64,000 bases of DNA from Oribacterium asaccharolyticum ACB7 (GCF_000238075.1 NZ_JH414506.1:271141-335140); one strand, 5' to 3'. Shown: positions 43,926-52,175, counted from the first letter of the stretch. Program-made: numbers and translations. Notes: a model not told the origin generated them from the letters alone.

Positions 43926-46139
43926 TTAAGCCATCGCTCTCTCTACGGCTCTTTCTTCTTTCTCGGAAAGGGTATCCGCTTCCTTGTACGGACGGAGGAG
44001 TCCCCAGATACCTGCCGCAACAAGCAAAAAGGCTACGATAGTGAAGATATTAAACTTCACCGCACCGGTAACAAGACCGCCGATTTGATAAATCACAAGG
44101 GATACACAATAAGCCAAGAAGCACTCCCAACCAATGGCAAACATCGTCCAACGACCATTGTTCATCTCTCTCTTGATGGCGCCGATTGCTGCGAAGCAGG
44201 GAGCACAGAGCAAGTTGAAAGCCAGGAAACTATAGCCTGCAAGACCCGATCCGAAATACTCTCTAACTTTTTCCCAGATTGCCGAACTGTCATCTGCCAA
44301 CTCACTGGCATCTCCCGCATAATTAAAGAGCGTTCCGAAGGTACCCACTACATTTTCCTTTGCAATAAGACCGGTAACGGCTGCCACTACAGCCTTCCAC
44401 TGCCCCCAGCCAAGAGGAGCAAAGAGCCAAACCAGAGAATTACCAAAGCCGGCCAAGATAGAACTGTCCATTTCCTCTTCCGGAAGATACTGCATCTGGA
44501 AATTAAATCTGGACAAGAACCAAACCAAAATCGCAGCAAGGAGAATAACCGTTCCCGCCTTCTTTACAAAGGACATTCCTCTCTCACCCATACTCTTTAA
44601 GATATCAATCGGTCTTGGCATGTGATATGCCGGAAGCTCCATAACGAATGGTGCCGGCTGTCCTGCGAACATCTTTGTCTTCTTTAATACGATACCGGAG
44701 AACACGATGGCACAAACGCCGAGGAAATAAGCACTCCAGCCTACCCACGCCGAGTTATTGAATAAGGCTCCGGCAAGAAGGGCAATAACCGGCAGCTTTG
44801 CGGAGCAGGGAATGAAGGTCGTCGTCATAATGGTCATACGACGGTCTCTTTCGTTCTCTACGGTACGGGAACCCATAACGCCCGGAACACCGCAACCGGT
44901 TCCGATCAGCATCGGAATAAAGGATTTTCCGGAAAGGCCGAACTTACGGAAAACACGGTCCATGATGAAGGCAACTCTCGCCATATATCCGCATCCCTCC
45001 AAGAAAGCAAGGAAGAGGAAGAAGGTGAGCATCTGCGGTAAGAATCCGATTACCGCACCGACTCCGGCAACAATACCGTCAATCACAAGACCCTGTAATG
45101 CTTCGCTCACGTTCATGGACTCGAGGAGACTTGTTACCGCACCGGGGATGGACGGCACATCAAAGAGTCCGAAGAAGGACCAGGGATTGTTTCCGAAAAG
45201 CACATCGTTAACCCAGTCGGTCATCTTGGTTCCCACTGTGGAAATAGAGATATAGTACACGCCAAACATAATGAGTGCAAAGAGCGGGAGTGCCAAAAAG
45301 CGGTTTGTTACGATAGCGTCAATCTTATCGGATACCGTGAGTCCTGTCTGCCCGCGCTTTTCATAGGCAGAAGAAATAATACTTTGGATATACTTATAAC
45401 GCTCATTCGTGATAATGCTTTCCGCATCATCGTCTTCTTCTTTCTCAATCTCGGAGATAATGCTTTCCAAATCGACATTTTTTGCTTTTTCCGGAAGTTC
45501 GTTTCGAATCTTGTCATCTCTTTCAAAGAGCTTGATGGAGAAGAAACGGGTAAGTGCCTCGGGAACCTCTCCGGTAATCTTACTTTGAATTTCGGAAAGC
45601 GCTTTTTCCACGTTCTCCGAAAAACGGTGCTCGATAGCCGGTTCCGCACCGCTGTTTGCCTCCGCAACAGCAAGTGAAATCAACTCGTCAATTCCCTGAT
45701 TGCGAAGTGCGGAAATGCTGATAACCTTACAGCCCATAGCTTTGCCAAGGGCCTCAAGATTCAAAACATCGCCGTTCTTTGTTACGACATCCATCATATT
45801 GATAGCCATGATTACGGGAACGCCGAGCTCCTTTAACTGCGTGGAAAGGTAGAGGTTTCTCTCTAAGTTTGTACCGTCCACGATATTTAAAATGGCATTC
45901 GGTCTGTTGTTAATCAAATAGTTTCTGGCAACCACTTCCTCAAGCGTATAGGGAGAAAGGGAGTAAATTCCGGGAAGATCGGCAATGATGACATCCTTAT
46001 GTCCCTTTAACTTTCCTTCCTTTTTCTCCACAGTAACACCCGGCCAGTTACCAACATACTGATTCGAGCCCGTTAACTGATTAAATAATGTTGTTTTTCC
46101 GGCATTCGGATTGCCGGCAAGTGCGATTGTTACAGCCAT
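43926..46139 (-). CDS. feoB: Ferrous iron transporter FeoB
   Basis: The main Fe2+ uptake permease, 737 residues. The N-terminal G domain has G1 (GNPNAGKTT, 9-17), switch I with GNWPGVT, G3 (DLPGIYSL) and G4 (NMMD). A helical guanine-dissociation-inhibitor-like domain follows (to about 270). The membrane part carries two Gate motifs, with GCGVPGVMGSRTVENERDRRMTIMTTTFIPCSAKLPVI containing the conserved cysteine, and NLLCAPCFAAIGAIKRE near the end. The start at 46139 (AGGAGG six bases upstream) is chosen over 46172, which overlaps the feoA region. It is preceded by two feoA genes and followed by a Cys-rich partner. A DtxR-type box lies in the operon promoter. Confidence 0.96.
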   Translation of the reverse strand: MAVTIALAGNPNAGKTTLFNQLTGSNQYVGNWPGVTVEKKEGKLKGHKDVIIADLPGIYSLSPYTLEEVVARNYLINNRPNAILNIVDGTNLERNLYLSTQLKELGVPVIMAINMMDVVTKNGDVLNLEALGKAMGCKVISISALRNQGIDELISLAVAEANSGAEPAIEHRFSENVEKALSEIQSKITGEVPEALTRFFSIKLFERDDKIRNELPEKAKNVDLESIISEIEKEEDDDAESIITNERYKYIQSIISSAYEKRGQTGLTVSDKIDAIVTNRFLALPLFALIMFGVYYISISTVGTKMTDWVNDVLFGNNPWSFFGLFDVPSIPGAVTSLLESMNVSEALQGLVIDGIVAGVGAVIGFLPQMLTFFLFLAFLEGCGYMARVAFIMDRVFRKFGLSGKSFIPMLIGTGCGVPGVMGSRTVENERDRRMTIMTTTFIPCSAKLPVIALLAGALFNNSAWVGWSAYFLGVCAIVFSGIVLKKTKMFAGQPAPFVMELPAYHMPRPIDILKSMGERGMSFVKKAGTVILLAAILVWFLSRFNFQMQYLPEEEMDSSILAGFGNSLVWLFAPLGWGQWKAVVAAVTGLIAKENVVGTFGTLFNYAGDASELADDSSAIWEKVREYFGSGLAGYSFLAFNLLCAPCFAAIGAIKREMNNGRWTMFAIGWECFLAYCVSLVIYQIGGLVTGAVKFNIFTIVAFLLVAAGIWGLLRPYKEADTLSEKEERAVERAMA

Positions 46140-46149
46140 CTTCTTCCTC

Positions 46150-46377
46150 CTAAACCTTCTCTTCCACTTCAATCATCTCTGCATCTGCCTTACGAACAGA
46201 AAGTTCATAGCCCCGAACGGTAAGCTCCAAGGGATCCCCGAGGGGAGCTACCTTACGGACAAGTATCTCCGTTCCCTTCGTCAGCCCCATATCCATGATT
46301 CTCCTCTTGACTGCACCTTCTCCTGTCAACTTCTTTACTACAGCGCTCTGTCCCGGTTTTAAATCTTTCAGTGTCAT
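46150..46377 (-). CDS. feoA: FeoA protein (adjacent to feoB)
   Basis: A 75-residue SH3-like protein that supports FeoB. TLKDLKPGQSAVVKKL, then RRIMDMGLTKGTEILV and DPLELTVRGYELSVRKADA cover the whole fold. It ends 10 bases before feoB and starts 38 bases after a second, divergent FeoA; GGAGG precedes the start. Because two FeoA proteins are made from one operon, each may contact a different FeoB surface; that is inference. Confidence 0.93.
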   Translation of the reverse strand: MTLKDLKPGQSAVVKKLTGEGAVKRRIMDMGLTKGTEILVRKVAPLGDPLELTVRGYELSVRKADAEMIEVEEKV

Positions 46378-46415
46378 ACTGTCCTCCGCCTTCTTCTTTG
46401 CATATGTTAAAAAAC

Positions 46416-46625
46416 CTACACCATAATTTTGTTTGCCATCTCTTTACTGATGGCCACTCTGGCATCTTTGATCTTCACAATGACATTGCCGAGTGATGTT
46501 GAAATCACGGTCACTTCTCCACCGACCACAAATCCGAGGTCACTCAGATGCTGTCTCATTTCTGCAGATCCGCCAATCTTCTTGATTTCCAGCGCTACTC
46601 CTGTGCCGGCTAATGTAAGTGGCAT
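46416..46625 (-). CDS. FeoA-like protein (first gene of the feo operon)
   Basis: A 69-residue FeoA-domain protein: MPLTLAGTGVALEIKKIGG, RQHLSDLGFVVGGEVTVI and NVIVKIKDARVAISKEMANK follow the SH3-like fold. It differs clearly from the second FeoA. The start at 46625 has AAGGAGGGG five bases before; an ATG seven codons upstream has no such site. It is the first gene after the DtxR-box promoter. Confidence 0.9.
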   Translation of the reverse strand: MPLTLAGTGVALEIKKIGGSAEMRQHLSDLGFVVGGEVTVISTSLGNVIVKIKDARVAISKEMANKIMV

Positions 46626-46716
46626 ACCCCCTCCTTCTGCTCCCATTTCTTTTTCAGTCCGTCGAAAGAGAAACTAAGCTTGCTCTATAGTTAGTATACG
46701 AAAACCAACCATTAAA

Positions 46717-46742
46717 TTAGCATTCTCTAACTTATTTGTCAA
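46717..46742 (-). promoter_or_regulatory. Promoter of the feo operon with a DtxR-type inverted repeat
   Basis: On the minus strand TTGACA (46737-46742) is followed after 17 bases by TAATTT. The inverted repeat TTAG-AGAATG-CTAA (46717-46730) fills the spacer and enters the -10. This is the pattern of iron-repressed promoters, and a DtxR-family gene lies directly upstream. Confidence 0.6.
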
Positions 46743-46760
46743 CCAAGTGATTGTTTTTAT

Positions 46761-46803
46761 AAAAAAAATAGAGCCGATCCCTTTCAAAAGGAATTGGCTC
46801 TAT
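46761..46803 (-). terminator. Terminator after the DtxR-family gene
   Basis: ATAGAGCC-AATTCC and GGATC-GGCTCTAT pair across a TTTTGAAAG loop on the minus strand and run into eight T residues. It separates the repressor/ATPase operon from the feo operon. Confidence 0.85.
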
Positions 46804-46840
46804 CTCCGTTCTTTTCTCGAAAAATCATATTTTTCAAGAA

Positions 46841-47239
46841 CTATTTCTCATCGTATTCGCCTTTTTTAAACTTAGCATAAAAATCTTTAATCTTTCCGAA
46901 GGACTCCGGACTCAGCACATGTTCCATCCTGCAGGCATCCTGGGAAGCCGTATAAGCATTTACCCCGAGAGCCACAAGTACATCCGTAAGAACCGTATGC
47001 TTTTCGTAAGTGCTCTGTGCAATGGCAAGCCCCTGTTCTGTCAAGGTTAAGGAGCCCTTTTCATCCGATTCCACTTTTCCCTCTTCTTTCAGTCTTTTCA
47101 GCGCAATGCTGACACTGGGCTTGGAAAAGCCGAGCATATTGGCAATATCAATTGCCCGTACCTTTCTATGGTCCAAGGAAAGCATCAAGATAGCTTCCAA
47201 GTAGTTTTCTTCCGATTCATGACTTTCATACGGTTTCAT
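46841..47239 (-). CDS. DtxR/MntR-family metal-dependent repressor
   Basis: A 132-residue repressor with a winged helix (about 8-65: AIDIANMLGFSKPSVSIALKRLKEEG) and the metal-binding/dimerisation domain (66-125), including HTVLTDVLVALGV and the Glu/His cluster CRMEHVLSPES. It lacks the C-terminal SH3-like domain of DtxR itself and so is of MntR-like size. Position among Feo genes suggests iron; manganese cannot be excluded. It starts 47 bases after the P1B ATPase gene in the same direction and is the last gene before a terminator. Candidate operators are at 46717, 49917 and 63589. Confidence 0.9.
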   Translation of the reverse strand: MKPYESHESEENYLEAILMLSLDHRKVRAIDIANMLGFSKPSVSIALKRLKEEGKVESDEKGSLTLTEQGLAIAQSTYEKHTVLTDVLVALGVNAYTASQDACRMEHVLSPESFGKIKDFYAKFKKGEYDEK

Positions 47240-47286
47240 ACAGTCCTCCTCTGCCTTTTCCGCCCGGTTTTTCTTTCTTGAAAATA

Positions 47287-49443
47287 TTATGCGGATTTAG
47301 CGTTTTGCAAAGCATAGCCCTCATTGATGGCTATCGCATTTTGTCCCAAAACCTCAACTTCTTCCTTCTTCTCTTCCGGAAGAAGAGCCGTCATACTCTT
47401 TAAACCTGTCGCAATAGTAGAGAGATTATGGAAAAGAGCGGATCCGGAAGGCGTGATAACGCCGAAGAAGCCCATCGCAATCAGAGCGGAATTAAATCCG
47501 ATGATAAAACGATAATTGTCGTTAATGCGGCGCATCAGACGATTACTAATCTCCTTCAAAATAACCAGTTCATAAAGATTTCCTTCCGATACTGTCACAT
47601 CCGCCACTTCCCTTGCGATGGCAGCCCCTGCCGATATGGCAATACCGGTATCCGCCTCGGAAAGAGCCGGTGAATCATTGATTCCATCTCCCACCATGAT
47701 CACTTTTCTGCCTTTTTTATGCTCTTCCTGAATAAAGGTAGCCTTATCCTCCGGGAGAACTTCGGCATAAAATTCATCAACGCCGACCTTCTTTGCAACG
47801 GCCTTGGCCGTATGCTTATTATCTCCGGTCATCATAACCACCTTGTCGATTCCCAGGCTCTTGAGTCTTCCGATAACATCCTTTGCCTCTGCTCGAAGAG
47901 GATCAGAAATCAAGATGGCTGCCGCGAGCTTTCCGTTTACTGCAAGATACAGAGACGAGTATTCTTCCGGAATGGAATTGAATTTTTCTTCTTCTCCCTT
48001 TGGAATCTCGCAATGCTCATCTTCAAAAACAAAGTGATAGCTACCGATAAGCACTCGTTTTCCTTCGTAAATACTGGAGATGCCGTGCGCTACTACATAC
48101 TCCACCTTGGAGTGGCGCTCCGCATGGTGCAAATCACGAAGTTCCGCCTCCGTAACTACTGCATTCGCCATAGAATGGGGATAATGTTCTTCCAGGCAGG
48201 CTGCCATACGGAGCATCTCATTTTCATCCTCTCCCATAAAGGTAATAATCTGCTCCACCTTCGGCTTAGCATAGGTCAATGTTCCCGTCTTATCGAATAC
48301 TATGGTATTTGCCTCGGAAATGGCTTCCATAAATTTACCGCCCTTGACGGAAATATGATATTTTCCCGCTTCTCGCATCGCGGAAAGAACCGCAACCGGC
48401 ATCGAAAGTTTCAACGCGCAGGAGAAATCCACCATCAGGAAGGCCAGTGCCTTTGTTACATTCCGGGTCAACAGGTAGGCCAATACCGATCCACCCAAGC
48501 TGTACGGAACAAGTTTATCTGCAAGGTGAGATGCTCTGTCTTCCGTAGAGCTCTTTAATTTCTCCGATTCTTCAATCATTTTGACGATGCGATCGTAGCG
48601 TCCTGAGCCTGCCGCTTTCTCCACAATAATGTGGCACTCTCCCTCTTCTACAACCGTTCCGGCATAAGCATAGCTACCGGCTACCTTTCGTACCGGAACC
48701 GCTTCTCCCGTCATGGATGCCTGATTCACCATCGCCTCTCCGGAACATAATTTTCCGTCCAACGGAATCATATTTCCCGTACGAATAATAATTTCTGCAC
48801 CGATTTGCACTTCATTGATGGGAAGGAGCACTTCCTCTCCCTGCACCACAGTCCAAACCTTATCCACATCCAGAGACATGGTACGCGCCAAGTCATCCAC
48901 GGACTTCTTGTGTGTCCACTCTTCCAGGATTTCTCCGATTCCGAGCAAAAACATCACCGAAGACGCCGTATCGTAATCTCCGGTTAAAATTGAAGCGGAA
49001 ATCGCCACGGCATCCAGCAGTGCCACTTCTATCTTCCCTCTCAGCAACGTTCCGATTCCCTTTAACAGGTAGGGAATCGCCTTAATACCCGTGAGAACAC
49101 GTTTCAAAGGCTGTGGGAAAAAGAGAATATTGACCACCCGGTTCACTACGGTAAGAACCAACTTGTCCTCATACTCTCTGTTCAACGCCCTTCCGGTATG
49201 TTCCGGAACAAGGCCCGCATTTTCCTGATAAGAAAAACGGGAAAGGGCCTCTACAATCCCCTCCCGTGTTCCTTCGTAAGTAATTATGGCGTCACCGGTT
49301 CTATCATTTACTTTTACATCAAGAACTCCCGCCCGGGCCTTCAGGTAATACTCTAAAATATCCGCCTGCTCCACAGTCATCCTAGGCTGTACGGTATGAA
49401 TTCGCATCCGCCCTTGAGATTCATGTAATATCTTACACTTCAT
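47287..49443 (-). CDS. P1B-type metal-transporting ATPase with SCA in place of CPC
   Basis: A 718-residue metal pump. An N-terminal HMA-like fold (1-75) lacks the CxxC metal site. The actuator motif is at 244-247 (TGEA), the phosphorylated Asp at 384 (DKTGTLT), and the hinge GDGINDSPAL in the C-terminal third. The membrane metal site, usually CPC, reads SCA at 341-343 (DFSCALKLSMP), so the helical proline is lost. P1B ATPases with SCA have been described as a separate subgroup of unsettled specificity. The gene sits between a DUF6110 gene and a DtxR-type repressor and next to feo, which suggests iron handling; direction (probably export) is inferred from the family. Confidence 0.9.
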   Translation of the reverse strand: MKCKILHESQGRMRIHTVQPRMTVEQADILEYYLKARAGVLDVKVNDRTGDAIITYEGTREGIVEALSRFSYQENAGLVPEHTGRALNREYEDKLVLTVVNRVVNILFFPQPLKRVLTGIKAIPYLLKGIGTLLRGKIEVALLDAVAISASILTGDYDTASSVMFLLGIGEILEEWTHKKSVDDLARTMSLDVDKVWTVVQGEEVLLPINEVQIGAEIIIRTGNMIPLDGKLCSGEAMVNQASMTGEAVPVRKVAGSYAYAGTVVEEGECHIIVEKAAGSGRYDRIVKMIEESEKLKSSTEDRASHLADKLVPYSLGGSVLAYLLTRNVTKALAFLMVDFSCALKLSMPVAVLSAMREAGKYHISVKGGKFMEAISEANTIVFDKTGTLTYAKPKVEQIITFMGEDENEMLRMAACLEEHYPHSMANAVVTEAELRDLHHAERHSKVEYVVAHGISSIYEGKRVLIGSYHFVFEDEHCEIPKGEEEKFNSIPEEYSSLYLAVNGKLAAAILISDPLRAEAKDVIGRLKSLGIDKVVMMTGDNKHTAKAVAKKVGVDEFYAEVLPEDKATFIQEEHKKGRKVIMVGDGINDSPALSEADTGIAISAGAAIAREVADVTVSEGNLYELVILKEISNRLMRRINDNYRFIIGFNSALIAMGFFGVITPSGSALFHNLSTIATGLKSMTALLPEEKKEEVEVLGQNAIAINEGYALQNAKSA

Positions 49444-49477
49444 CGCCCTTACCTTTCCTTACTAAAAACAGTTTGCC

Positions 49478-49771
49478 TTACACTTCTTTTCCGTCACATT
49501 CTTCAGCGCAATCACAGATTAATGCCTTTTCTTCTGCCTCTGCTCTCTTCTCATTAATGCGCTTTGCATCCGCATAAATGTCTTCGCAGTTCTCCTTTAT
49601 GGTAGTGCTGACCTTCATAACGCAATCCTGTCCGCGAAGCACAGCTGCGGCTGCCTCCGTATAAACTTTCTTGGCGTCCTGAGACCCAAGAATCTTCATT
49701 CCTGCAGTACCGAAAAGTACTCCGCCTGCAAAAATACCAAGTTTCTTCCATGCAATATTTGCTAAAAACAT
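49478..49771 (-). CDS. DUF6110-family small membrane-anchored protein
   Basis: A 97-residue protein: a hydrophobic N-terminal segment with a Gly-rich face (LGIFAGGVLFGTAGMKILG), then KKVYTEAAAAVLRGQDCVM and a charged helix, ending in a Cys/Glu tail (CDCAEECDGKEV). The family has no assigned function but commonly precedes heavy-metal P-type ATPase genes, as here with a 34-base gap. The tail resembles a soft-metal binding patch; a role in delivering or sensing metal for the pump is inference. The start at 49771 has GAGGAGG eight bases upstream. Confidence 0.75.
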   Translation of the reverse strand: MFLANIAWKKLGIFAGGVLFGTAGMKILGSQDAKKVYTEAAAAVLRGQDCVMKVSTTIKENCEDIYADAKRINEKRAEAEEKALICDCAEECDGKEV

Positions 49772-49893
49772 ATTCTTTCCTCCTCTTGTTTTGCTATACA
49801 TAAACTACTTTTTACTGCTAAAGAATAAAACTTTCTTACATTTGGCACTCTCTTGTGCCCTACGGTTAAAGTCTTGTTCTTTAGAATGAGCAT

Positions 49894-49934
49894 ATTGTAA
49901 AATAGGAATTATTATTAAGTCAAGGCTAACCCTT
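49894..49934 (-). promoter_or_regulatory. Promoter of the DUF6110-ATPase-repressor operon with a DtxR-like box
   Basis: On the minus strand TTGACT (49918-49923), 18 bases, TACAAT (49894-49899). The sequence GGTTAGCCTTGACTTAA over the -35 closely resembles the palindrome before the metal-binding lipoprotein at 63589-63606 read in reverse (GTTAGCCTTAACTA). Metal-dependent autoregulation is likely. Confidence 0.55.
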
Positions 49935-49980
49935 TTGTATTTCGTTTCCATTTTTAATACAATGTATACTCTACGCCAGA

Positions 49981-50002
49981 AAAGTTAGTTTTACATAACT
50001 TT
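49981..50002. promoter_or_regulatory. Inverted repeat upstream of the metal operon
   Basis: AAAGTTA-GTTTTACA-TAACTTT is a perfect inverted repeat that shares GTTA/TAAC halves with the DtxR-like boxes. On the minus strand TTGACT lies at 50022-50027, with TAAAAG after 17 bases, so a second, more distal promoter is possible. Confidence 0.4.
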
Positions 50003-50089
50003 TAGCATCGATTATTGAAAAAGTCAAGGGGGCACGCGCAGATGCAGTATAGGCATGAAATCGAGCACGCTCTCGCTATGCTCGCCCCT

Positions 50090-50308
50090 GCGGAGGGAAG
50101 GACTGCGCTCGTTATAAGAAAGCGCTCTGAAGCAGTATGGGTCTATAAATGGGGCACGCTCTCGCTAGCCTCGCCTCGTAGCGGTACTAACTTCAAGCTT
50201 CGCTTTGCTCGCTTTCAGTAAGTACCGACGGGCTCAGACTACCCCTATTATAGACCCATACTGCTTCATTCGCTTCAGCTTATTGATTGCTACAGTCCTT
50301 CCCGCCGC
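50090..50308. repeat. 219-bp nested inverted-repeat element
   Basis: Three nested arms: outer GCGGAGGGAAGGACTG (50090-50105) with CAGTCCTTCCCGCCGC (50293-50308), 15 of 16 pairing; middle GAAGCAGTATGGGTCTATAA (from 50129) with TTATAGACCCATACTGCTTC (to 50267), the full arms being 26 bases; inner CGGTACT with AGTACCG. Small hairpins fill the side loops. A related block, GCACGCTCTCGCTA..CTCGCC, occurs at 50065-50086 and again at 50154-50174. No protein is supported. It could be a structured RNA or a MITE-like mobile repeat. Confidence 0.7.
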
Positions 50309-50312
50309 TATA

Positions 50313-50470
50313 TTAATTTTTCTGTTCTTCTCCTTCTGCTTTTCCCCAATCCAATTTGATGTCGAAGACCGTCATCTTCCCAATCGGCAAATAATTCCTG
50401 AATCTTCGTTGCTTTGGGGTTTTTATATTGTGATGGTTTAGCGGTTTCTTGCGTATTCTGTTTTATAGCA
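50313..50470 (-). pseudogene. Possible degraded antitoxin-like fragment
   Basis: On the minus strand one frame reads ...YKNPKATKIQELFADWEDDG, and a shifted frame continues LDWGKAEGEEQKN before TAA. Joined, this recalls the tail of MazE/PemI-type antitoxins (ELFADW..., then DWGKPEG...). Neither part has a start codon with a ribosome site, and a frameshift separates them. The identification is from memory of short motifs and may be wrong. The stretch 50309-50505 otherwise holds nothing recognisable. Confidence 0.25.
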
Positions 50471-50505
50471 TTTTATATATCTCGTTCCATCCTTTTTTTC
50501 CATGA

Positions 50506-50549
50506 AGAAACGTGATTTCGCATACTTCGCGAGCGATACTCGTTAAGAA
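50506..50549 (+). repeat. Dispersed palindromic repeat, copy 4
   Basis: GAAACGTGATTTCGCATACT followed by TCGCGAGCGATACTCGTTAA. The right arm is identical to copies 1 and 2 and the left arm is degenerate. It lies directly beyond the rplL terminator. Confidence 0.65.
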
Positions 50550-50550
50550 T

Positions 50551-50582
50551 TAAAAAAGATCGGGGATTTCTCCCCGACCTTC
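50551..50582 (-). terminator. Terminator of rplJ-rplL
   Basis: On the minus strand GGTCGGGGA-GAAA-TCCCCGATC is followed by TTTTTT, 19 bases after the rplL stop. Confidence 0.9.
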
Positions 50583-50600
50583 TTATCATCTTTAGAAAAA

Positions 50601-50984
50601 TTACTTAAGAGTAATCTTAGCGCCTTCAGCCTCAAGCTTAGCCTTGATGTCATCAGCCTCAGCCTTGGAAGCACCTTCCTTAAGAACCTTCGGAGCTGCC
50701 TCAACGAGGTCCTTTGCTTCCTTAAGTCCAAGACCGGTAGCCTCACGAACAACCTTGATAACCTTAATCTTGTTCGGACCTACATCAGTAAGCTCAACGT
50801 CGAACTCAGTCTTCTCTTCCTCAGCTGCGCCGGCACCTGCACCAGCACCTGCTGCTGCTACAACTACGCCTGCTGCTGCGGAAACACCAAATTCCTCTTC
50901 GCAAGCCTTTACTAAATCATTTAATTCCATTACGGAAAGTTCCTTAATTGCTGCAATAAACTCTTCAACAGTTAACTTTGCCAT
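50601..50984 (-). CDS. rplL: 50S ribosomal protein L7/L12
   Basis: The acidic stalk protein, 127 residues, which recruits translation GTPases as dimers on L10. The N-terminal dimerisation part (1-35) leads to an Ala/Gly-rich hinge (about 38-55) and the globular domain, with [24 protein letters not shown] and [22 protein letters not shown]. The start at 50984 follows GGAGG by eight bases. It lies 64 bases after rplJ in the same operon. Confidence 0.97.
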   Translation of the reverse strand: MAKLTVEEFIAAIKELSVMELNDLVKACEEEFGVSAAAGVVVAAAGAGAGAGAAEEEKTEFDVELTDVGPNKIKVIKVVREATGLGLKEAKDLVEAAPKVLKEGASKAEADDIKAKLEAEGAKITLK

Positions 50985-51048
50985 TGTTTTTTCCTCCATT
51001 ATTATTATTTTTTAAATGTCACGGAATATCTTCCGTACCTAAGCTGCC

Positions 51049-51546
51049 TTATGCAGCTTCTCCGTCACCCTTCTGTGCAATCTGGTTAAGCACACGAGCG
51101 AAGTTTGTAACAGGGGACTTGATCGATCCGAGAAGTCTTCCCAGAAGCTCTTCTCTGGACGGAATCTCTGCCAGTGCCTGTACTGCCTTTGCATCGTAGA
51201 ACTTTCCTTCTACAACAGCGCCCTTAAACTCCAACTTGGGAGAGGTCTTTGCAAATTTTGCAAAAATTCTGGCTGCCGCAGTAGCATCATCCTTCGATAC
51301 TGCAAGAGCTGTAGGTCCGTCTAAAACCGGATCCAGCTGAGCGAAGTCCGTTCCCTCTGCTGCTCTCTTAATCAGGGTGTTCTTGAAGACCTTGTACTGC
51401 ACGCCTGCTTCTCTCAAAGCCTTACGAAGTGCTGTATCTTCCGCAACGGTAAGTCCACGATAGTCTACTACAGTGGCTGCCACAGCGCCGTCCAAAAATC
51501 CCTTGATCTCGTCGATAATCGGCTGCTTTAATTCAACCTTTGCCAT
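51049..51546 (-). CDS. rplJ: 50S ribosomal protein L10
   Basis: The stalk base protein, 165 residues. The RNA-binding N-terminal domain (KQPIIDEIKGFL; VVDYRGLTVAEDTALRKALR; YKVFKNTLIKRAAEGT) is complete, and the C-terminal helix that holds L7/L12 dimers is present. It is preceded by an L10-type leader with an internal terminator, so the L10-L12 complex probably represses its own synthesis. In most Clostridia rplJ directly follows rplA. Here 3.3 kb with two unrelated genes intervene. Confidence 0.97.
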   Translation of the reverse strand: MAKVELKQPIIDEIKGFLDGAVAATVVDYRGLTVAEDTALRKALREAGVQYKVFKNTLIKRAAEGTDFAQLDPVLDGPTALAVSKDDATAAARIFAKFAKTSPKLEFKGAVVEGKFYDAKAVQALAEIPSREELLGRLLGSIKSPVTNFARVLNQIAQKGDGEAA

Positions 51547-51628
51547 CTTCGGTTTCCTCCTTCTTTATTTTTAGAAAGTATTAACGCGAATGGGACAATG
51601 TGTTTCCATGAAACTCTCCCGTAAGAAT

Positions 51629-51806
51629 TAAAAAATCCCCTGCCAAAGACAGGGGACGAAATCACGAATTCAACACTTCATTTCTGAAGCCATTCTTTAT
51701 TCTTTCCTCGGCGGGCGATTGCTCTTTAGATTCTTACTTTCTTAGCTCCGCAATACTCTACGAAATAAGCTGAAAGTTTGAATACCTGCTGTCTTCGGTT
51801 AATACC
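51629..51806 (-). promoter_or_regulatory. Ribosomal protein L10 leader with attenuator
   Basis: The transcribed leader of rplJ-rplL. After the promoter it reads CCGAAGACAGCAGGT, then GAGCTAAG and CCGCCGAGG, elements of the known L10 leader that binds the L10-(L12)4 complex. A terminator hairpin follows (TCCCCTG-TCTTTGG-CAGGGGA, then TTTTTT, at 51629-51657), about 85 bases before rplJ, so feedback probably works by premature termination. Confidence 0.8.
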
Positions 51807-51813
51807 TTGCAGA

Positions 51814-51842
51814 TACTAGCACGTGATAAGGGAAAAGTCAAG
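51814..51842 (-). promoter_or_regulatory. Promoter of rplJ-rplL
   Basis: TTGACT (51837-51842), 17 bases, TAGTAT (51814-51819) on the minus strand. Transcription would start near 51806, at the first base of the L10 leader. This gives the stalk genes a promoter independent of rplK-rplA. Confidence 0.75.
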
Positions 51843-51914
51843 CAAAAACATTGGCATTTCCAAAACAGCGCAAAGCACCCATAAATCCTGTGTTTTTCAG
51901 GAGAAACTCCTATT

Positions 51915-52175
51915 TTATAAGATTGCGGTAATCCCCGTAATCAATCCGAAGATGATTCCGGGCGCATTTGCCGCCGCTAACGGAAAGTCTTTTTTCTCTT
52001 TCAATAATGCATAACTAACCCAAATCACGCCATTAATCGCTGCCACAAAAGGTTGTACCGGTGACCCCTTAACTCCATGTAAGTTATTCATAATCTGCGG
52101 AATGTATGATACATACATCAGTACGGATATCGTTGTCCCGACCCAACCAAAAACTGCCAAACTCTTCTCTGACAT
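51915..52175 (-). CDS. SemiSWEET-type sugar transporter
   Basis: An 86-residue membrane protein with three helices, the single triple-helix unit of bacterial SemiSWEETs, which work as dimers to pass sucrose or glucose across the membrane. The PQ motif is in MYVSYIPQIMNNLHG, followed by SPVQPFVAAINGVIWVSYAL with the pocket Asn/Trp. It stands between the stalk operon promoter and the beta-helix gene. The pairing with a possible secreted glycan-binding or glycan-cleaving protein is suggestive, but co-transcription is not shown (gap 182 bases). Confidence 0.88.
   Translation of the reverse strand: MSEKSLAVFGWVGTTISVLMYVSYIPQIMNNLHGVKGSPVQPFVAAINGVIWVSYALLKEKKDFPLAAANAPGIIFGLITGITAIL

Noticed and set aside
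50015..50221. A 68-residue plus-strand protein in the gene-poor stretch
   Set aside because: It runs through the nested inverted-repeat arms, has no ribosome site and shows no family similarity.
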